Assembly: GCA_030066685.1 (NCBI GenBank)
Contig: JASJBF010000028.1
Span: 1-64,000, forward strand
Source of the DNA: Kiloniellales bacterium
GTDB lineage: Bacteria; Pseudomonadota; Alphaproteobacteria; Kiloniellales; JAKSBE01
Reading direction: 5' to 3'
DNA length: 64,000 nt
The notes below the pieces were generated by a model, which was given only the letters and a program-made list of their open reading frames with translations, did no database searches and was not told where the DNA came from. A program made the position numbers and the translations under genes. Every line of letters begins with the position of its first letter. The first letter of the stretch is position 1. Positions 25,171 to 34,065 of this stretch are shown here, piece after piece.

Positions 25171-26362
25171 GGCGATCGCTCTGCTGGATGGCCGCGCCCT
25201 CGGACCGGCTCCGGGGCCGTCGGCGGACGACGAAGCTCTCGTCGACGAACCACAGGCCGCCGTGGCGGCGCAGGACCTCGGCGGTGACTTCGACGTAGCG
25301 GCCCTCTGCCAGGACCGCGCGCAGGCGGTCGTCGGGGATCTGCGCGACGTAGATCGCCGCGTTCCAGGCCGCCAGCAGGGTCGAGGTGCCGATCGACCGG
25401 CCGACCTCGGAGGCCATGACCCGCAGGTTGAACTGAAACAGGGAATCGCCGTCGTCGAGCGGATCGAAGACCAGGTCCGCGCCGGCCTCTCCGAGTCGCT
25501 GCTTCAGGGCTGCCAGCAGGGCGTGGCGCGGGGTCGGGAAGGGATCGTCCTCGGGCCAGAGGGCCTTGACGATCTCCATGCTGGGTCCGCCCTCGGTGGA
25601 CTGGATGCCGATCAGGCGCCCGCCCGGCGCCAGCGCCCGGCTCAGCGGCTCCAGGACGAAGCGCACCTTGGTCTCGGCCGGCAGGCGCGAGCGGTAGGGC
25701 TGAGCCGCCAGGATCAGGTCGTAGTCCGCCTCCCGTCCGGCCAGGACCTCGGCCTTGCGGGGGATGATCCCATCCAGGATGTAGCGCTGCTCGCGCGGGT
25801 AGAGCACCAGGACCGAGGGCCGGACGTAGAGCGGGTTGCCGGTGGTCTCCGAGGTGGTGACCTGCCAGCCCTCGTTGAGCACCGGATGCAGGGCTTCGAT
25901 CTGGCGGTCGTAGTCGTAGGCGGTCCGGCCCTCCAGCGGCACCTCGACCCAGTTCAACTCGTCTATGCGCTTGGCCGCGGGCCGCAGCCAGGGCGCCTGG
26001 GAATAGTAGAGATTGGTCAGCACGACCACGCTCTGCGGGTGCTCGGTGAAGCGGTCGGGCAGGCGGGCCAGGGTCAGGCGGACGTCCTCCAGGCTGACCT
26101 CCTTGCCGACCACCAGAAAGGGCACGGTCGGGAAGTGGTGGTGCAGGCGGCGCATCACCCGCGCCATCACCGTGCCGTCGCCGGTGCCGGCGTCGAAGAC
26201 CCTGAGGGCGGGCGGCTGCGGCTCCAGGCTTCCGAGCTCCCGGCCGATCCGCTCGGCGATGGCCCACTTCTCCGAGGTCGTGGTGACGAACTGCAGGTAT
26301 TTCTCGCGGTTGTCGAAGAAGCGAAAGTCGTGCGCGGGCTCTGCCGTCGAGGGCGTGGTCAT
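25157..26362 (-). CDS. Class I SAM-dependent methyltransferase
   Basis: 401-residue protein with a Rossmann methyltransferase signature near residue 55: VFDAGTGDGTVMARVMRRL (motif I, D-x-G-x-G-x-G). A post-motif VGKEVSLEDVRLTL follows, and motif IV/VI-like LAPGGRLIGIQST near residue 247. Between them lies an insert (about 110-215) of tyrosine-rich sequence that might bind substrate. GGAGGAG precedes the ATG with good spacing. It sits 28 bases after the core-MetE-like gene and overlaps the membrane-anchored gene. The substrate cannot be named; the pairing with a methionine-synthase-like enzyme suggests a methyl-transfer theme. Confidence 0.82.
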   Translation of the reverse strand: MTTPSTAEPAHDFRFFDNREKYLQFVTTTSEKWAIAERIGRELGSLEPQPPALRVFDAGTGDGTVMARVMRRLHHHFPTVPFLVVGKEVSLEDVRLTLARLPDRFTEHPQSVVVLTNLYYSQAPWLRPAAKRIDELNWVEVPLEGRTAYDYDRQIEALHPVLNEGWQVTTSETTGNPLYVRPSVLVLYPREQRYILDGIIPRKAEVLAGREADYDLILAAQPYRSRLPAETKVRFVLEPLSRALAPGGRLIGIQSTEGGPSMEIVKALWPEDDPFPTPRHALLAALKQRLGEAGADLVFDPLDDGDSLFQFNLRVMASEVGRSIGTSTLLAAWNAAIYVAQIPDDRLRAVLAEGRYVEVTAEVLRRHGGLWFVDESFVVRRRPRSRSEGAAIQQSDRHGVT

Positions 26363-26390
26363 GGGCGCCGGACTCCTCCGCTTGGCTGGC

Positions 26391-27443
26391 TCAGGCGACC
26401 GCGGCCGCAGCGGCCGTCATGTTGCGCAGCTTGGCCTGGACGGTTCCCCGGTCGAGCATGCCGAGGCCGCAGTCCGGGGCGACCATCAGGCGCTCGGCCG
26501 CGATATGCCCCAGGGCGTCGGCCAGCCGCGCCCGGATCTCGTCGCGCGTCTCGACCCGGGTCTGGGAGATGGCGACGGCCCCCAGGATGACGGTGGTGCC
26601 GCCGAAGCGCTCCAGCAGGGTCAGGTCGTTGTGGCGATGGGCGTCCTCGATCGAGACCGCGTCGACGCCGCTCTCGTCCAGGGCTTCGGCCAGGTCGAAA
26701 TAGGCGCTTCGATCGGCCTTGAGATAGTCGGTCTCGTCCAGTTTGTCCGGGTAGCCGCAGCACATGTGCAGGACCCGCCGGACCCCGGCCGGGGTGCCCT
26801 GGAAAGCGCGCTCCAGGTTCGCAATCCCGAACGCGAGCGCCTTCTCTGGATAGCGGGCAAAAAGCGGCTCGTCGATCTGGATCCAGCGGCAGCCGGCGGC
26901 GGCCAGGGCCCGGACCTCGACGTTCAGGGCCTCGGCCATGGCCGCGCCCAGGCGCCGCTCGTCGCCGTAGTGCCGGTCGGCCACGGTGTCGGCGACGGTC
27001 AGCGGGCCGGGCAGGGTGATCTTGACCGGCCGATCGCTCGCCGCCTGGGCGCGCCGCCAGTCCTCGACCAGGAAGGGCGCGCCGGCCGCGATCGGCCCGG
27101 TCACCGCCGGCACCCTGGCGGTCCAGGCGCCGGTGCGCATCGCCTTCTCGACCAGGTTCTCGAAGTCGAAGCCCTGGAGGTGGCGGCAGTGGTAGTGGAT
27201 GTAGTTGTCACGCCGGATCTCGCCCTCGCTGGGCACGTCGATGCCGGCCCCGACCTGTTCGGCCACCGCCTCGCGGGTGGCGCGGTCCAGGTCGGCCTCC
27301 AGGTCGGCCGGGGCGACCTTCAGATAGGCGGTGTAGGCGGCCGTCGGGTCCTTGCCGCTCGGCCCGCCGACCCGGAACCAGTCCGGCAGGTCCAGGTAAT
27401 CCGGCTTTGGATAGGCGCCGATCGTCGTGGTCAGCAGCGGCAT
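26391..27443 (-). CDS. Core-MetE-like (cobalamin-independent methionine synthase II family) protein
   Basis: 350 residues, about half the length of MetE, covering only the catalytic C-terminal barrel. Zinc-site elements are visible: LHMCCGYPD (His and Cys), VSIEDAHRH (Glu) and the late MVAPDCGLGML (Cys). The entry TTTIGAYPKPDYL and IQIDEPLFARYPE (the DEP substrate motif) are typical. Family members include methyl-transfer enzymes and epoxyalkane:coenzyme M transferases, so methionine synthesis is not guaranteed. ATG 27443 has AGGGGA ahead; an ATG 18 bases upstream is an alternative. It is the first gene of the three-gene operon. Confidence 0.85.
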   Translation of the reverse strand: MPLLTTTIGAYPKPDYLDLPDWFRVGGPSGKDPTAAYTAYLKVAPADLEADLDRATREAVAEQVGAGIDVPSEGEIRRDNYIHYHCRHLQGFDFENLVEKAMRTGAWTARVPAVTGPIAAGAPFLVEDWRRAQAASDRPVKITLPGPLTVADTVADRHYGDERRLGAAMAEALNVEVRALAAAGCRWIQIDEPLFARYPEKALAFGIANLERAFQGTPAGVRRVLHMCCGYPDKLDETDYLKADRSAYFDLAEALDESGVDAVSIEDAHRHNDLTLLERFGGTTVILGAVAISQTRVETRDEIRARLADALGHIAAERLMVAPDCGLGMLDRGTVQAKLRNMTAAAAAVA

Positions 27444-27487
27444 GCGTTCCCCTGTCTGCATCCGACGCGCGGAAGCGACGGGGCAGA

Positions 27488-27549
27488 CTAGGGCATTATC
27501 CGGCCAGATGGAATCGCTTCGCGATCCATCTGGCCGGATAATGCCCTAG
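27488..27549. repeat. Two-hairpin repeat, hairpin A (best copy)
   Basis: A 62-base nearly perfect palindrome starting CTAGGGCATTATCCGGCCAG and ending with its complement CTGGCCGGATAATGCCCTAG, with TCGCTTCGCGA at the tip. The arms pair over about 29 bases with one unpaired A. Related sequences occur at 18904 and 39870. It lies in the intergenic region between the divergent core-MetE and chemoreceptor genes and is followed 21 bases later by hairpin B. Confidence 0.85.
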
Positions 27550-27570
27550 CGTCTGAGTGTTAGTGCACTA

Positions 27571-27604
27571 CTCCCGGCCAGACGCCAAGGCGTCTGATCG
27601 GGAG
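27571..27604. repeat. Two-hairpin repeat, hairpin B
   Basis: Stem CTCCCGGCCAGACGC pairing with GCGTCTGATCGGGAG (two mismatch/wobble positions) around a short loop. Together with hairpin A it makes a composite of about 120 bases that recurs at 39870-39990. Confidence 0.75.
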
Positions 27605-27755
27605 GTGCGCCAGCGCCCGCCGTCCCGGGAGCAAGCCGCCGCGGTCGCGCCGGAGCCCGGGTCTGACCCTATCTAAAGAGTTAAGCGCGATTTAACCCAA
27701 ATTAGATATGCATTTGGCCCGTATTTCCCGGCCTTTCCCCGGCCCGAGGACCTCG

Positions 27756-29144
27756 ATGTCAGACAGCGCTCGCGACAAGGAGATCATGACCCGGCTCGCC
27801 GGCGAAGCCGGCGCGCTCGCGATCGAGATCGTCGACGTCGCCGGCAATGTCGATGTGATCAGCGAGGCCGTGAGCCGCCAGGCCGAAGATTTCCGGGGCC
27901 TGCTCTGCGACGCCGAGGAGGTCTCGCGAAGCAACGCGCGGATCGGCGAGGCCGTGAGCCACACCCGCGACGTCGCGGAAACGGCGGCCCGGGACGTCGC
28001 GGCCTCCCGCGAGGCGGTGAGCCGGGCGGTCGGCGAGATCCACGCCCTGGTCGAGGCGGTCGGCAGCATCCAGGCCCAGCTCGGCGGTCTCCAGGACGCG
28101 CTGAACCAGGTCGCCGTGGTCGCCTCCGGCATCGACGCCATCGCCAAGCAGACCAACCTCCTGGCGCTCAACGCGACGATCGAGGCGGCCCGCGCCGGCG
28201 AGGCCGGAAAGGGCTTCGCCGTGGTCGCCGGCGAGGTCAAGGCCCTGGCCAACGAGACCAGCCAGGCGACGGCCGAGATCCATGGGACCCTGAAGTCCCT
28301 CGAGGATCAGGCCGCCAAGCTGATCGCCCAGGGGACCAGCAGCACCGAGCGGGCCGAGGCGGTCCACGCCGGCACCCAGACCATCGGCGAGGCGATCGAG
28401 ACCGTCGGCCGGGCGATGGCCGGCATGCAGAGCCAAACCGGCGACATCTCGGAGGCCGCGACGCTGATCAAATCCCGCTGCGGCGGCTTCCTCTCGACCC
28501 TCCAGGGCATGGCGGCGAGCGTCTCCCAATCCAGCGGGACCCTCCAGGAGGCGCGCAACCGAATCAACACTCTGATCGACGCCACCGAGTCCCTGGTCAG
28601 CCAGACCGCCCGCAGCGGCGCCGAGACCAGCGATACGACCTTCATCCAGGCCGCCAAGGACCGCGCAGCCCGGATCGGCGCCGCCTTCGAGCGGGCCCTG
28701 GCCGAGGGACGGATCACCGAGGCGGCGCTGTTCAGCACCAGCTACACGCCGATTCCCGGGACCGATCCGGCGCAGGTCATGGCGCCCTATACCGAGCTCA
28801 CCGACGCGCTGCTGCCGGCAATCCAGGAGCCGATCCTGGAGCTCGACCCCAAGGTGGTCTTCTGCGCCGCGGTCGACCTCAAGGGCTACCTGCCGACCCA
28901 CAACCTCAAGTTCTCCAAGCCGCAGGGCGGCGATCCGGTCTGGAACGCCGCTAACTGCCGCAACAGGCGGATCTTCGACGACCGGGTCGGCCTCAAGGCC
29001 GGCCAGAACAAGGCTCCCTTCCTGCTCCAGGCCTACCGGCGGGACATGGGCGGCGGCAGCTTCGCCCTGATGAAGGACGTCTCGGCGCCGATCCTGGTTC
29101 ACGGCCGGCACTGGGGCGGTTTCCGGATCGGCTACAAGATCTGA
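27756..29144 (+). CDS. Soluble methyl-accepting chemotaxis-type protein
   Basis: 462 residues with no membrane helix or signal peptide, so a cytoplasmic chemoreceptor. Residues about 60-290 form the helical MCP signalling domain; the kinase-contact tip is [20 protein letters not shown], followed by [20 protein letters not shown]. Residues about 300-462 make a C-terminal sensory-type domain with [33 protein letters not shown] and [14 protein letters not shown], a module seen in other soluble alphaproteobacterial MCPs. ATG at 27756 has GAGGA 5 bases upstream. It should signal through a CheA located elsewhere, or regulate another process. Confidence 0.9.
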   Translation: MSDSARDKEIMTRLAGEAGALAIEIVDVAGNVDVISEAVSRQAEDFRGLLCDAEEVSRSNARIGEAVSHTRDVAETAARDVAASREAVSRAVGEIHALVEAVGSIQAQLGGLQDALNQVAVVASGIDAIAKQTNLLALNATIEAARAGEAGKGFAVVAGEVKALANETSQATAEIHGTLKSLEDQAAKLIAQGTSSTERAEAVHAGTQTIGEAIETVGRAMAGMQSQTGDISEAATLIKSRCGGFLSTLQGMAASVSQSSGTLQEARNRINTLIDATESLVSQTARSGAETSDTTFIQAAKDRAARIGAAFERALAEGRITEAALFSTSYTPIPGTDPAQVMAPYTELTDALLPAIQEPILELDPKVVFCAAVDLKGYLPTHNLKFSKPQGGDPVWNAANCRNRRIFDDRVGLKAGQNKAPFLLQAYRRDMGGGSFALMKDVSAPILVHGRHWGGFRIGYKI

Positions 29145-29285
29145 AACCGCAGCACAGCCCGCAAAAGGGGCACCTTAACAGCATCTTAACGGCCTCCGAC
29201 CGATACTGGCTTCGGCGATGGCCTGGAGAGCGTCCGGACGAGGGCGGCGAGGGCCGTGGCTTCGGCGAGGGGGCTTCAGGTAGAA

Positions 29286-29453
29286 ATGGCCGCGTTCCGA
29301 GCAGAAGAAAGAACCGACAGCCTCGGCTCCGAGGCGCCGCCGCGGCCGGAGGACGTCGCCGATCTGGTGCGCGTCCTGGAAGCCCTGGAGCCGCTGTCCC
29401 AAGAGTCAGCGCCGCGGCCCCGCCTGGGCGCCGCAGCCGCCTTCTGGGCCTGA
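29286..29453 (+). CDS. Possible small acidic protein
   Basis: A 55-codon frame (MAAFRAEERTDSLGSEAPPR onward) ending 3 bases before the next gene's GTG. It has an amphipathic segment PEDVADLVRVLEALEPL. The ribosome site is weak (AGG 6 bases before). Its position directly upstream of a same-strand gene supports it, but composition alone could explain the open frame. If it is not real, 29145-29456 is a non-coding stretch of 312 bases without other visible signals. Confidence 0.35.
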   Translation: MAAFRAEERTDSLGSEAPPRPEDVADLVRVLEALEPLSQESAPRPRLGAAAAFWA

Positions 29454-29456
29454 GCC

Positions 29457-30089
29457 GTGCGCGCGCCGATCTGGCTGGGTGTCCTGCTCGGCTCCGCGGC
29501 CTTTAGCGCTGCGGTTTTCCAGCCCTACGAGCCCGACAGCTTCCAGGACTACGCGGCCCAAAAGGTCGATCACCTGGACCCCGAGCCCTTGGGCATCCTG
29601 CAGCAATCGGGCGCCGCGATCCCCGCGGGCGACGTGCAGGGCGAGCGGCGGACCGATTTCCAGGTGTTCCGCAGCCGGATGTCGCGCGACTTGGCCGGCT
29701 ATCTTGAGCAGGTCTTCGCCCTGACCGATGCTGCGGCGGTGGAGTGGCGGGCCGCCGTCTCGGCGCTCTCCGAGGGCCGCCAGCCCTTCCTGATGGACGA
29801 GAACTACGGGACCATCATAAACCGCCTCAAGGCGCTGAACACGCCGGACGACCTGCTGCCCTTCGAGGCCATGGTCGCCGAGGCCATCGACGCCCAGCGC
29901 CGTTACCTGCGGGATTGGGAGGAGGCCGGTCGGCCCGATTTCCACGACTGGGACCACGGCCTGCTCGATCTGGCCAACGCGCGGCTCTCGGCTGCCTACG
30001 CCTTCCTCATGCGGCGCTTCCCGGACGAGGACCAGCACAACCAGCGCGCCTTCCGCGACCACCTGACGGTCCACGACTTCTTCTCCTGA
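29457..30089 (+). CDS. Exported hypothetical protein
   Basis: 210 residues, unrecognised. A short signal-like segment (IWLGVLLGSAAFSAAVF) is followed by a mature region rich in Asp, Gln and aromatic residues: DFQVFRSRMSRDLAGYLEQV, FLMDENYGTIINRLKAL, and DWDHGLLDLANARLSAAYAF. It is mainly helical by eye with no repeats or lipobox. The start is GTG, with no good alternative. It is probably periplasmic. The neighbours (chemoreceptor, DUF3429) give no functional hint. Confidence 0.7.
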   Translation: MRAPIWLGVLLGSAAFSAAVFQPYEPDSFQDYAAQKVDHLDPEPLGILQQSGAAIPAGDVQGERRTDFQVFRSRMSRDLAGYLEQVFALTDAAAVEWRAAVSALSEGRQPFLMDENYGTIINRLKALNTPDDLLPFEAMVAEAIDAQRRYLRDWEEAGRPDFHDWDHGLLDLANARLSAAYAFLMRRFPDEDQHNQRAFRDHLTVHDFFS

Positions 30090-30207
30090 GCCGCCGCCGC
30101 AGCGATCATCCGAAGCCTCGTCTCCGTCGTAACTCTTTCGTTGGGGCAAGCCGGCGGCCGTCCGGCACCGCCCCGACCGCCCGTTTGCCCTGGAGGCCCG
30201 AGGTCAG

Positions 30208-30666
30208 ATGTCCTTCGGAAGCGCGCCGCCCGCCCAAGCCAGGATCCCGAACGCCGCCGTCTGGCTTGGCGCCCTCGGTCTGATCCCTTTCCTCGCCGGG
30301 GCGCTTGCGCCCTGGCTGCTGCCCCCGCAGCGCCTGCCGCAAGCGGATCTCGCCCTGATCGGCTACGGTGCGGTGATCCTCTCCTTCCTCGGCGGTGTCC
30401 ACTGGGGGCTGGCGGCGCCGGAGGGGCGCCCTGGGCAGCTCGGGTTCAGCGTGCTCCCCTCGCTGGTCGGATGGCTGGCCCTGCTGGTCGCGACCTTCGA
30501 CGCTCTCGGGCCGGCGCTCTGGCTGCTGGCCGCGGCCTTCGCGACCCTGCTGCCGGGTGACCTGCTTGCCGCCGGGCGCGGTCTGGCGCCGGGTTGGTAT
30601 CCCCGGCTGCGGCTGCCCCTGACCCTGGTCGTCGTCGCCTGTCTGATCGTCGGCGTGCTGGCATGA
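30208..30666 (+). CDS. DUF3429 membrane protein
   Basis: 152-residue membrane protein of the DUF3429 family. About five hydrophobic segments are visible; the family hallmark is GYGAVILSFLGGVHWGLA (near residues 52-69), followed by SVLPSLVGWLALLV. The ATG-to-photolyase overlap of 4 bases (GCATGAG) couples it to the next gene. No function is established for this family. Its coupling to a light-dependent DNA repair enzyme is the only contextual clue. Confidence 0.88.
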   Translation: MSFGSAPPAQARIPNAAVWLGALGLIPFLAGALAPWLLPPQRLPQADLALIGYGAVILSFLGGVHWGLAAPEGRPGQLGFSVLPSLVGWLALLVATFDALGPALWLLAAAFATLLPGDLLAAGRGLAPGWYPRLRLPLTLVVVACLIVGVLA

Positions 30667-32198
30667 GCGGCGTCGAGACCCTGCGCTTCCTGCTCGGCGA
30701 CCAGTTGAGCCGGGACCTCTCCAGCCTGCAGGATCTCGATCCGGCGCGGGACGTGATCCTGATGACGGAGGTCGCCGAAGAGACCACCTATGTCCCCCAT
30801 CATCCCAAGAAGATCGCCCTGATCCTCTCGGCCATGCGCCACTTCGCCGCCGAGCTGGCAGCCGAGGGCGTGACGGTCGACTACGTCCGCCTCGACGATT
30901 CGGACAACGCCGGCAGCTTCGGCGCCGAGTTGCGGCGCGCGGTCGCGCGGCACCGGCCGCGCCGCGTCGTGGTCTGCGAGCCGGGCGAGTATCGTGTCTG
31001 GGAGGCCATGCAGGGCTGGTCCGAGGACCTGGGCCTGGCGGTCGAGATCCGGGACGACGACCGCTTCCTCTGCTCGCGCCGCGACTTCGCGGACTGGGCC
31101 GGCGAGCGCAAGCAGATGCGGATGGAGCACTTCTACCGCTGGATGCGGCGGCGCAGCGGCCTCCTCATGGAGGGTGAAAGGCCCAAGGGTGGCGAATGGA
31201 ACTTCGACAAGGAGAACCGCAAGCGCCTGCCGGCGGGCCTGGAGCCGCCCCCGCCGCCCGCCGTCGCGCCGGATGCGATCACGGCCGAGGTCCTCGACCT
31301 CGTCGGCCGGCGCTTCGGCGATCATTTCGGCCGCCTCGAGGGCTTCGGCTTCGCGGTGACCCGAAGCGACGCGCTGGCGCTGCTGCGCGACTTCGTCGAG
31401 ACGGCCCTGCCGCGCTTCGGCGACTATCAGGACGCCATGAAGCAGGACGCGGCGGTACTGTTCCACGCGGTGATCTCGCCCTACCTGAACATAGGCCTGC
31501 TCGATCCCCGCGAGGTCTGCGAAGCGGTCGAGGCCGCCTACGACGCCGGCCGGGTGCCGATCAACGCCGCGGAGGGCTTCATCCGGCAGATCCTGGGCTG
31601 GCGGGAATACGTCCGCGGGATCTACTGGCTGAAGATGCCCGGCTACGCCGAGACCAACGCCCTGGCCGCCGAGCGTCCCCTGCCCGCCTTCTACTGGACC
31701 GCCGAGACCGAGATGAACTGCCTGCGGCAGTGCCTCGGGCAGACCCGGGACCTGGCCTACGCCCACCACATCCAGCGCCTGATGGTGACCGGCAACTTCG
31801 CGCTGCTGCTGGGGGTCCGGCCGAAGGAGGTTTGCGAGTGGTACCTGGCGGTCTACGCCGACGCCTTCGAATGGGTCGAGCTGCCCAACACCCACGGCAT
31901 GGCGATCCACGCCGACGGCGGGATCCTGGGCTCCAAGCCCTATGCCGCCAGCGGCAAGTACATCGACCGCATGTCGGACTACTGCCGCAACTGCGCCTAC
32001 GACGTGAAGACGACGACGGAGGCGAATTCCTGCCCCTTCAACGCCCTCTATTGGAACTTCCTGATCGAGCAGGAGGCGCGGATCGGCGGCAACCCGCGCA
32101 TGGCCATGCCCTACCGCAACCTGGCGCGCATGGCTCCCGCGAAACGCCAGGCGATCCGGGATCGCGCTCTTCAGATCATCGACCAGCTTTGCGCCTGA
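30663..32198 (+). CDS. phrB: Iron-sulfur bacterial photolyase/cryptochrome (PhrB-like)
   Basis: 511-residue protein of the FeS-BCP group, related to the (6-4) photolyase PhrB. Four cluster cysteines match the expected spacing: C353 (EMNCLRQ), C441 and C444 (YCRNCAYD) and C457 (NSCPFNALYW). The N-terminal domain begins ETLRFLLGDQLSRDL, and the FAD-binding half shows GWREYVRGIYW, TRDLAYAHHIQRLMVTGNFA and FEWVELPNTHGMA. Such enzymes repair UV-induced (6-4) pyrimidine photoproducts using blue light, with FAD and a ribolumazine antenna. The ATG overlaps the DUF3429 stop. Confidence 0.94.
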   Translation: MSGVETLRFLLGDQLSRDLSSLQDLDPARDVILMTEVAEETTYVPHHPKKIALILSAMRHFAAELAAEGVTVDYVRLDDSDNAGSFGAELRRAVARHRPRRVVVCEPGEYRVWEAMQGWSEDLGLAVEIRDDDRFLCSRRDFADWAGERKQMRMEHFYRWMRRRSGLLMEGERPKGGEWNFDKENRKRLPAGLEPPPPPAVAPDAITAEVLDLVGRRFGDHFGRLEGFGFAVTRSDALALLRDFVETALPRFGDYQDAMKQDAAVLFHAVISPYLNIGLLDPREVCEAVEAAYDAGRVPINAAEGFIRQILGWREYVRGIYWLKMPGYAETNALAAERPLPAFYWTAETEMNCLRQCLGQTRDLAYAHHIQRLMVTGNFALLLGVRPKEVCEWYLAVYADAFEWVELPNTHGMAIHADGGILGSKPYAASGKYIDRMSDYCRNCAYDVKTTTEANSCPFNALYWNFLIEQEARIGGNPRMAMPYRNLARMAPAKRQAIRDRALQIIDQLCA

Positions 32199-32394
32199 TC
32201 CTGCGGGCGTCCTGGCTGGTCCCCCGGCCCAGGGTCGGGACAGTGCTTGAGTCGCTTCACGATCCCGGGCAAGCTCAGGGCAAGCGCCGCGACTGACGAC
32301 AAAATGAGAAGGCGCGAGTGGAGACCACGGTTCGACAACACCCGGGCGCGTGACACCCGATCCAATCGGGGCATGGGCTTTGGGAGGCCTTCAC

Positions 32395-34002
32395 ATGGGG
32401 GATAGAGTGAACATGAAAAACTGGATCAGCGGCGCGGTCTTTGCGGCCGTCGCCTTGACTCTCGGCTTTGCCGCCCAGGCGCAGAAAGCGGGCGGCACCT
32501 TCGTCTTCATCGTCCAGCCGGAACCGCCGTCGCTGGCGTCCTACCTCTCGACCTCCGGTCCGATCGGACTGGTCGCGCCTAAGATCTATGAGGGACTGCT
32601 GGACTACGACAAGGACCTCAACGCCGTGCCGGCGCTGGCCGAGAGCTTCGAGGTCAGCGAGGACGGCAAGACCGTCACCTTCAAGCTGCAGAAGGGCGTG
32701 ACCTGGCACGACGGCAAGCCCTTCACTTCGGCCGACGTCCAGTTCACGGTCATGGAGGTGCTGAGCAAGGTGCACCCGCGCGGGCCGAACTCCTTCCGCG
32801 AGGTCACCGAGATCCAGACGCCGGACGCCCACACGGCGATCTTCAAGCTGGCAAACCCGGCGCCCTACATGATGCGCGCGCTCTCGGCCTATGAATCGCC
32901 GATGGTGCCCAAGCATCTGCTGGAGGGCCAGGACCCGCGCAACGCCGACCTGGCCAACAACCCGGTCGGCACCGGCCCCTTCAAGTTCGTCGAATGGAAG
33001 AAGGGCCAGTACATCCGCCTGGACAAGAACGAGGACTACTGGAAAGAGGGGCTGCCCTATCTCGACCGCGTGGTCGGCCGCTTCATTCCCGACGCCTCGA
33101 CCCGGACCGCCGCGATGGAGAACGGCGAGGTCCTCTACGGTGCCTATGGCGCGATCCCCAACGTCGACGTCGTGCGGCTGCGCGAGATGGACCACATCGG
33201 CGTGACCACCGACGGCTACGCCATGATCAACCCGGTCTCGCTGATCGAGTTCGACACGACCCGGCCGCCCTTCGACAAGCCGGAGGTCCGCCAGGCGATC
33301 TCCATGGCGCTGGACCGGCAGTTCCTGATCGACAACATCTGGTTCGGCTATGGCAAGCCGGCGACCAGCGCGCTCTCGACCAACTTCGCGGCCACCGGGC
33401 TTTACGCCGAGGGCATGCCCAACTATCCGCCCAAGGCCGACGTTTCCGCCGCCAAGAAGATCCTGGACGACGCCGGGGTCGCCGCCGATTCCGACGGGGT
33501 GCGAGCCCGCGCGGTGCTGGACCTGATTCCCTACGGCGAGGACTGGCGCCGGGCCGGCGAGTACATGAAGCAGGCGCTGGGCGACATCGGGATCGAGGTC
33601 GAGCTGCGCTACGAGGACGTGCCGACCTGGCTGAAGCGGATCTACTCGGACTACGACTTCCGCATGAACGTCAACTACTTCTATCAGCTGCCCGACCCGG
33701 TGCTGGGCGTGCACCGTCACTACGGCACCGACCAGATCCGCCAGGGTACCCATTTCGTGAACTCCTCGCGCTACAGCAACCCGAAGCTGGACTCGCTCCT
33801 GGCGGCGGGGGCGACCGAGGCGGACGCCACCAAGCGCAGCGGGATCTACAAGGACATCCAGTCGATCCTCGCCGAGGACCTGCCGGTGGTGAACCTCTTC
33901 GAGATGCAGTTCCTCACCGTCTACAACAAGAAGCTGAAGGACCACGACACCTCGGCGCTGGGGGCCTACGGCTCCTTCGAGCGCGCTTGGCTGGACGAAT
34001 AG
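32395..34002 (+). CDS. ABC transporter substrate-binding protein, peptide/nickel type
   Basis: 535-residue family 5 solute-binding protein (DppA/OppA type). A signal peptide follows the start: MKNWISGAVFAAVALTLGFA with cleavage near AQAQ. Core blocks are PKIYEGLLDYDKDL, ESFEVSEDGKTVTFKL, GVTWHDGKPFTSADV and NNPVGTGPFKFVEW. ATG at 32395 was preferred over one at 32413 because GGGAGG lies 7 bases ahead, which adds six residues before the n-region. It delivers peptides or other small ligands to the downstream permeases. A strong hairpin follows, typical of binding-protein genes that need more copies than their permeases. Confidence 0.93.
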   Translation: MGDRVNMKNWISGAVFAAVALTLGFAAQAQKAGGTFVFIVQPEPPSLASYLSTSGPIGLVAPKIYEGLLDYDKDLNAVPALAESFEVSEDGKTVTFKLQKGVTWHDGKPFTSADVQFTVMEVLSKVHPRGPNSFREVTEIQTPDAHTAIFKLANPAPYMMRALSAYESPMVPKHLLEGQDPRNADLANNPVGTGPFKFVEWKKGQYIRLDKNEDYWKEGLPYLDRVVGRFIPDASTRTAAMENGEVLYGAYGAIPNVDVVRLREMDHIGVTTDGYAMINPVSLIEFDTTRPPFDKPEVRQAISMALDRQFLIDNIWFGYGKPATSALSTNFAATGLYAEGMPNYPPKADVSAAKKILDDAGVAADSDGVRARAVLDLIPYGEDWRRAGEYMKQALGDIGIEVELRYEDVPTWLKRIYSDYDFRMNVNYFYQLPDPVLGVHRHYGTDQIRQGTHFVNSSRYSNPKLDSLLAAGATEADATKRSGIYKDIQSILAEDLPVVNLFEMQFLTVYNKKLKDHDTSALGAYGSFERAWLDE

Positions 34003-34005
34003 CAT

Positions 34006-34056
34006 GAGCCGCCCGGGCGCCGGCCGGAATACGACCCGGTCGGCGCCCGGGGGCTC
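34006..34056 (+). promoter_or_regulatory. Intercistronic stem-loop between binding-protein and permease genes
   Basis: A long GC-rich hairpin with outer arms GAGC/GCTC and inner arms GGGCGCCG/CGGCGCCC, beginning 4 bases after the stop and followed by CTTCC. In such operons a hairpin here usually stabilises the upstream message or partly terminates transcription, giving binding protein in excess. Confidence 0.6.
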
Positions 34057-34065
34057 CTTCCCGGC

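Noticed and set aside
32225-32290. Possible fourth copy of the two-hairpin repeat (TCGCTTCACGATC)
   Set aside because: Only the tip sequence resembles hairpin A. The arms do not pair and do not match.
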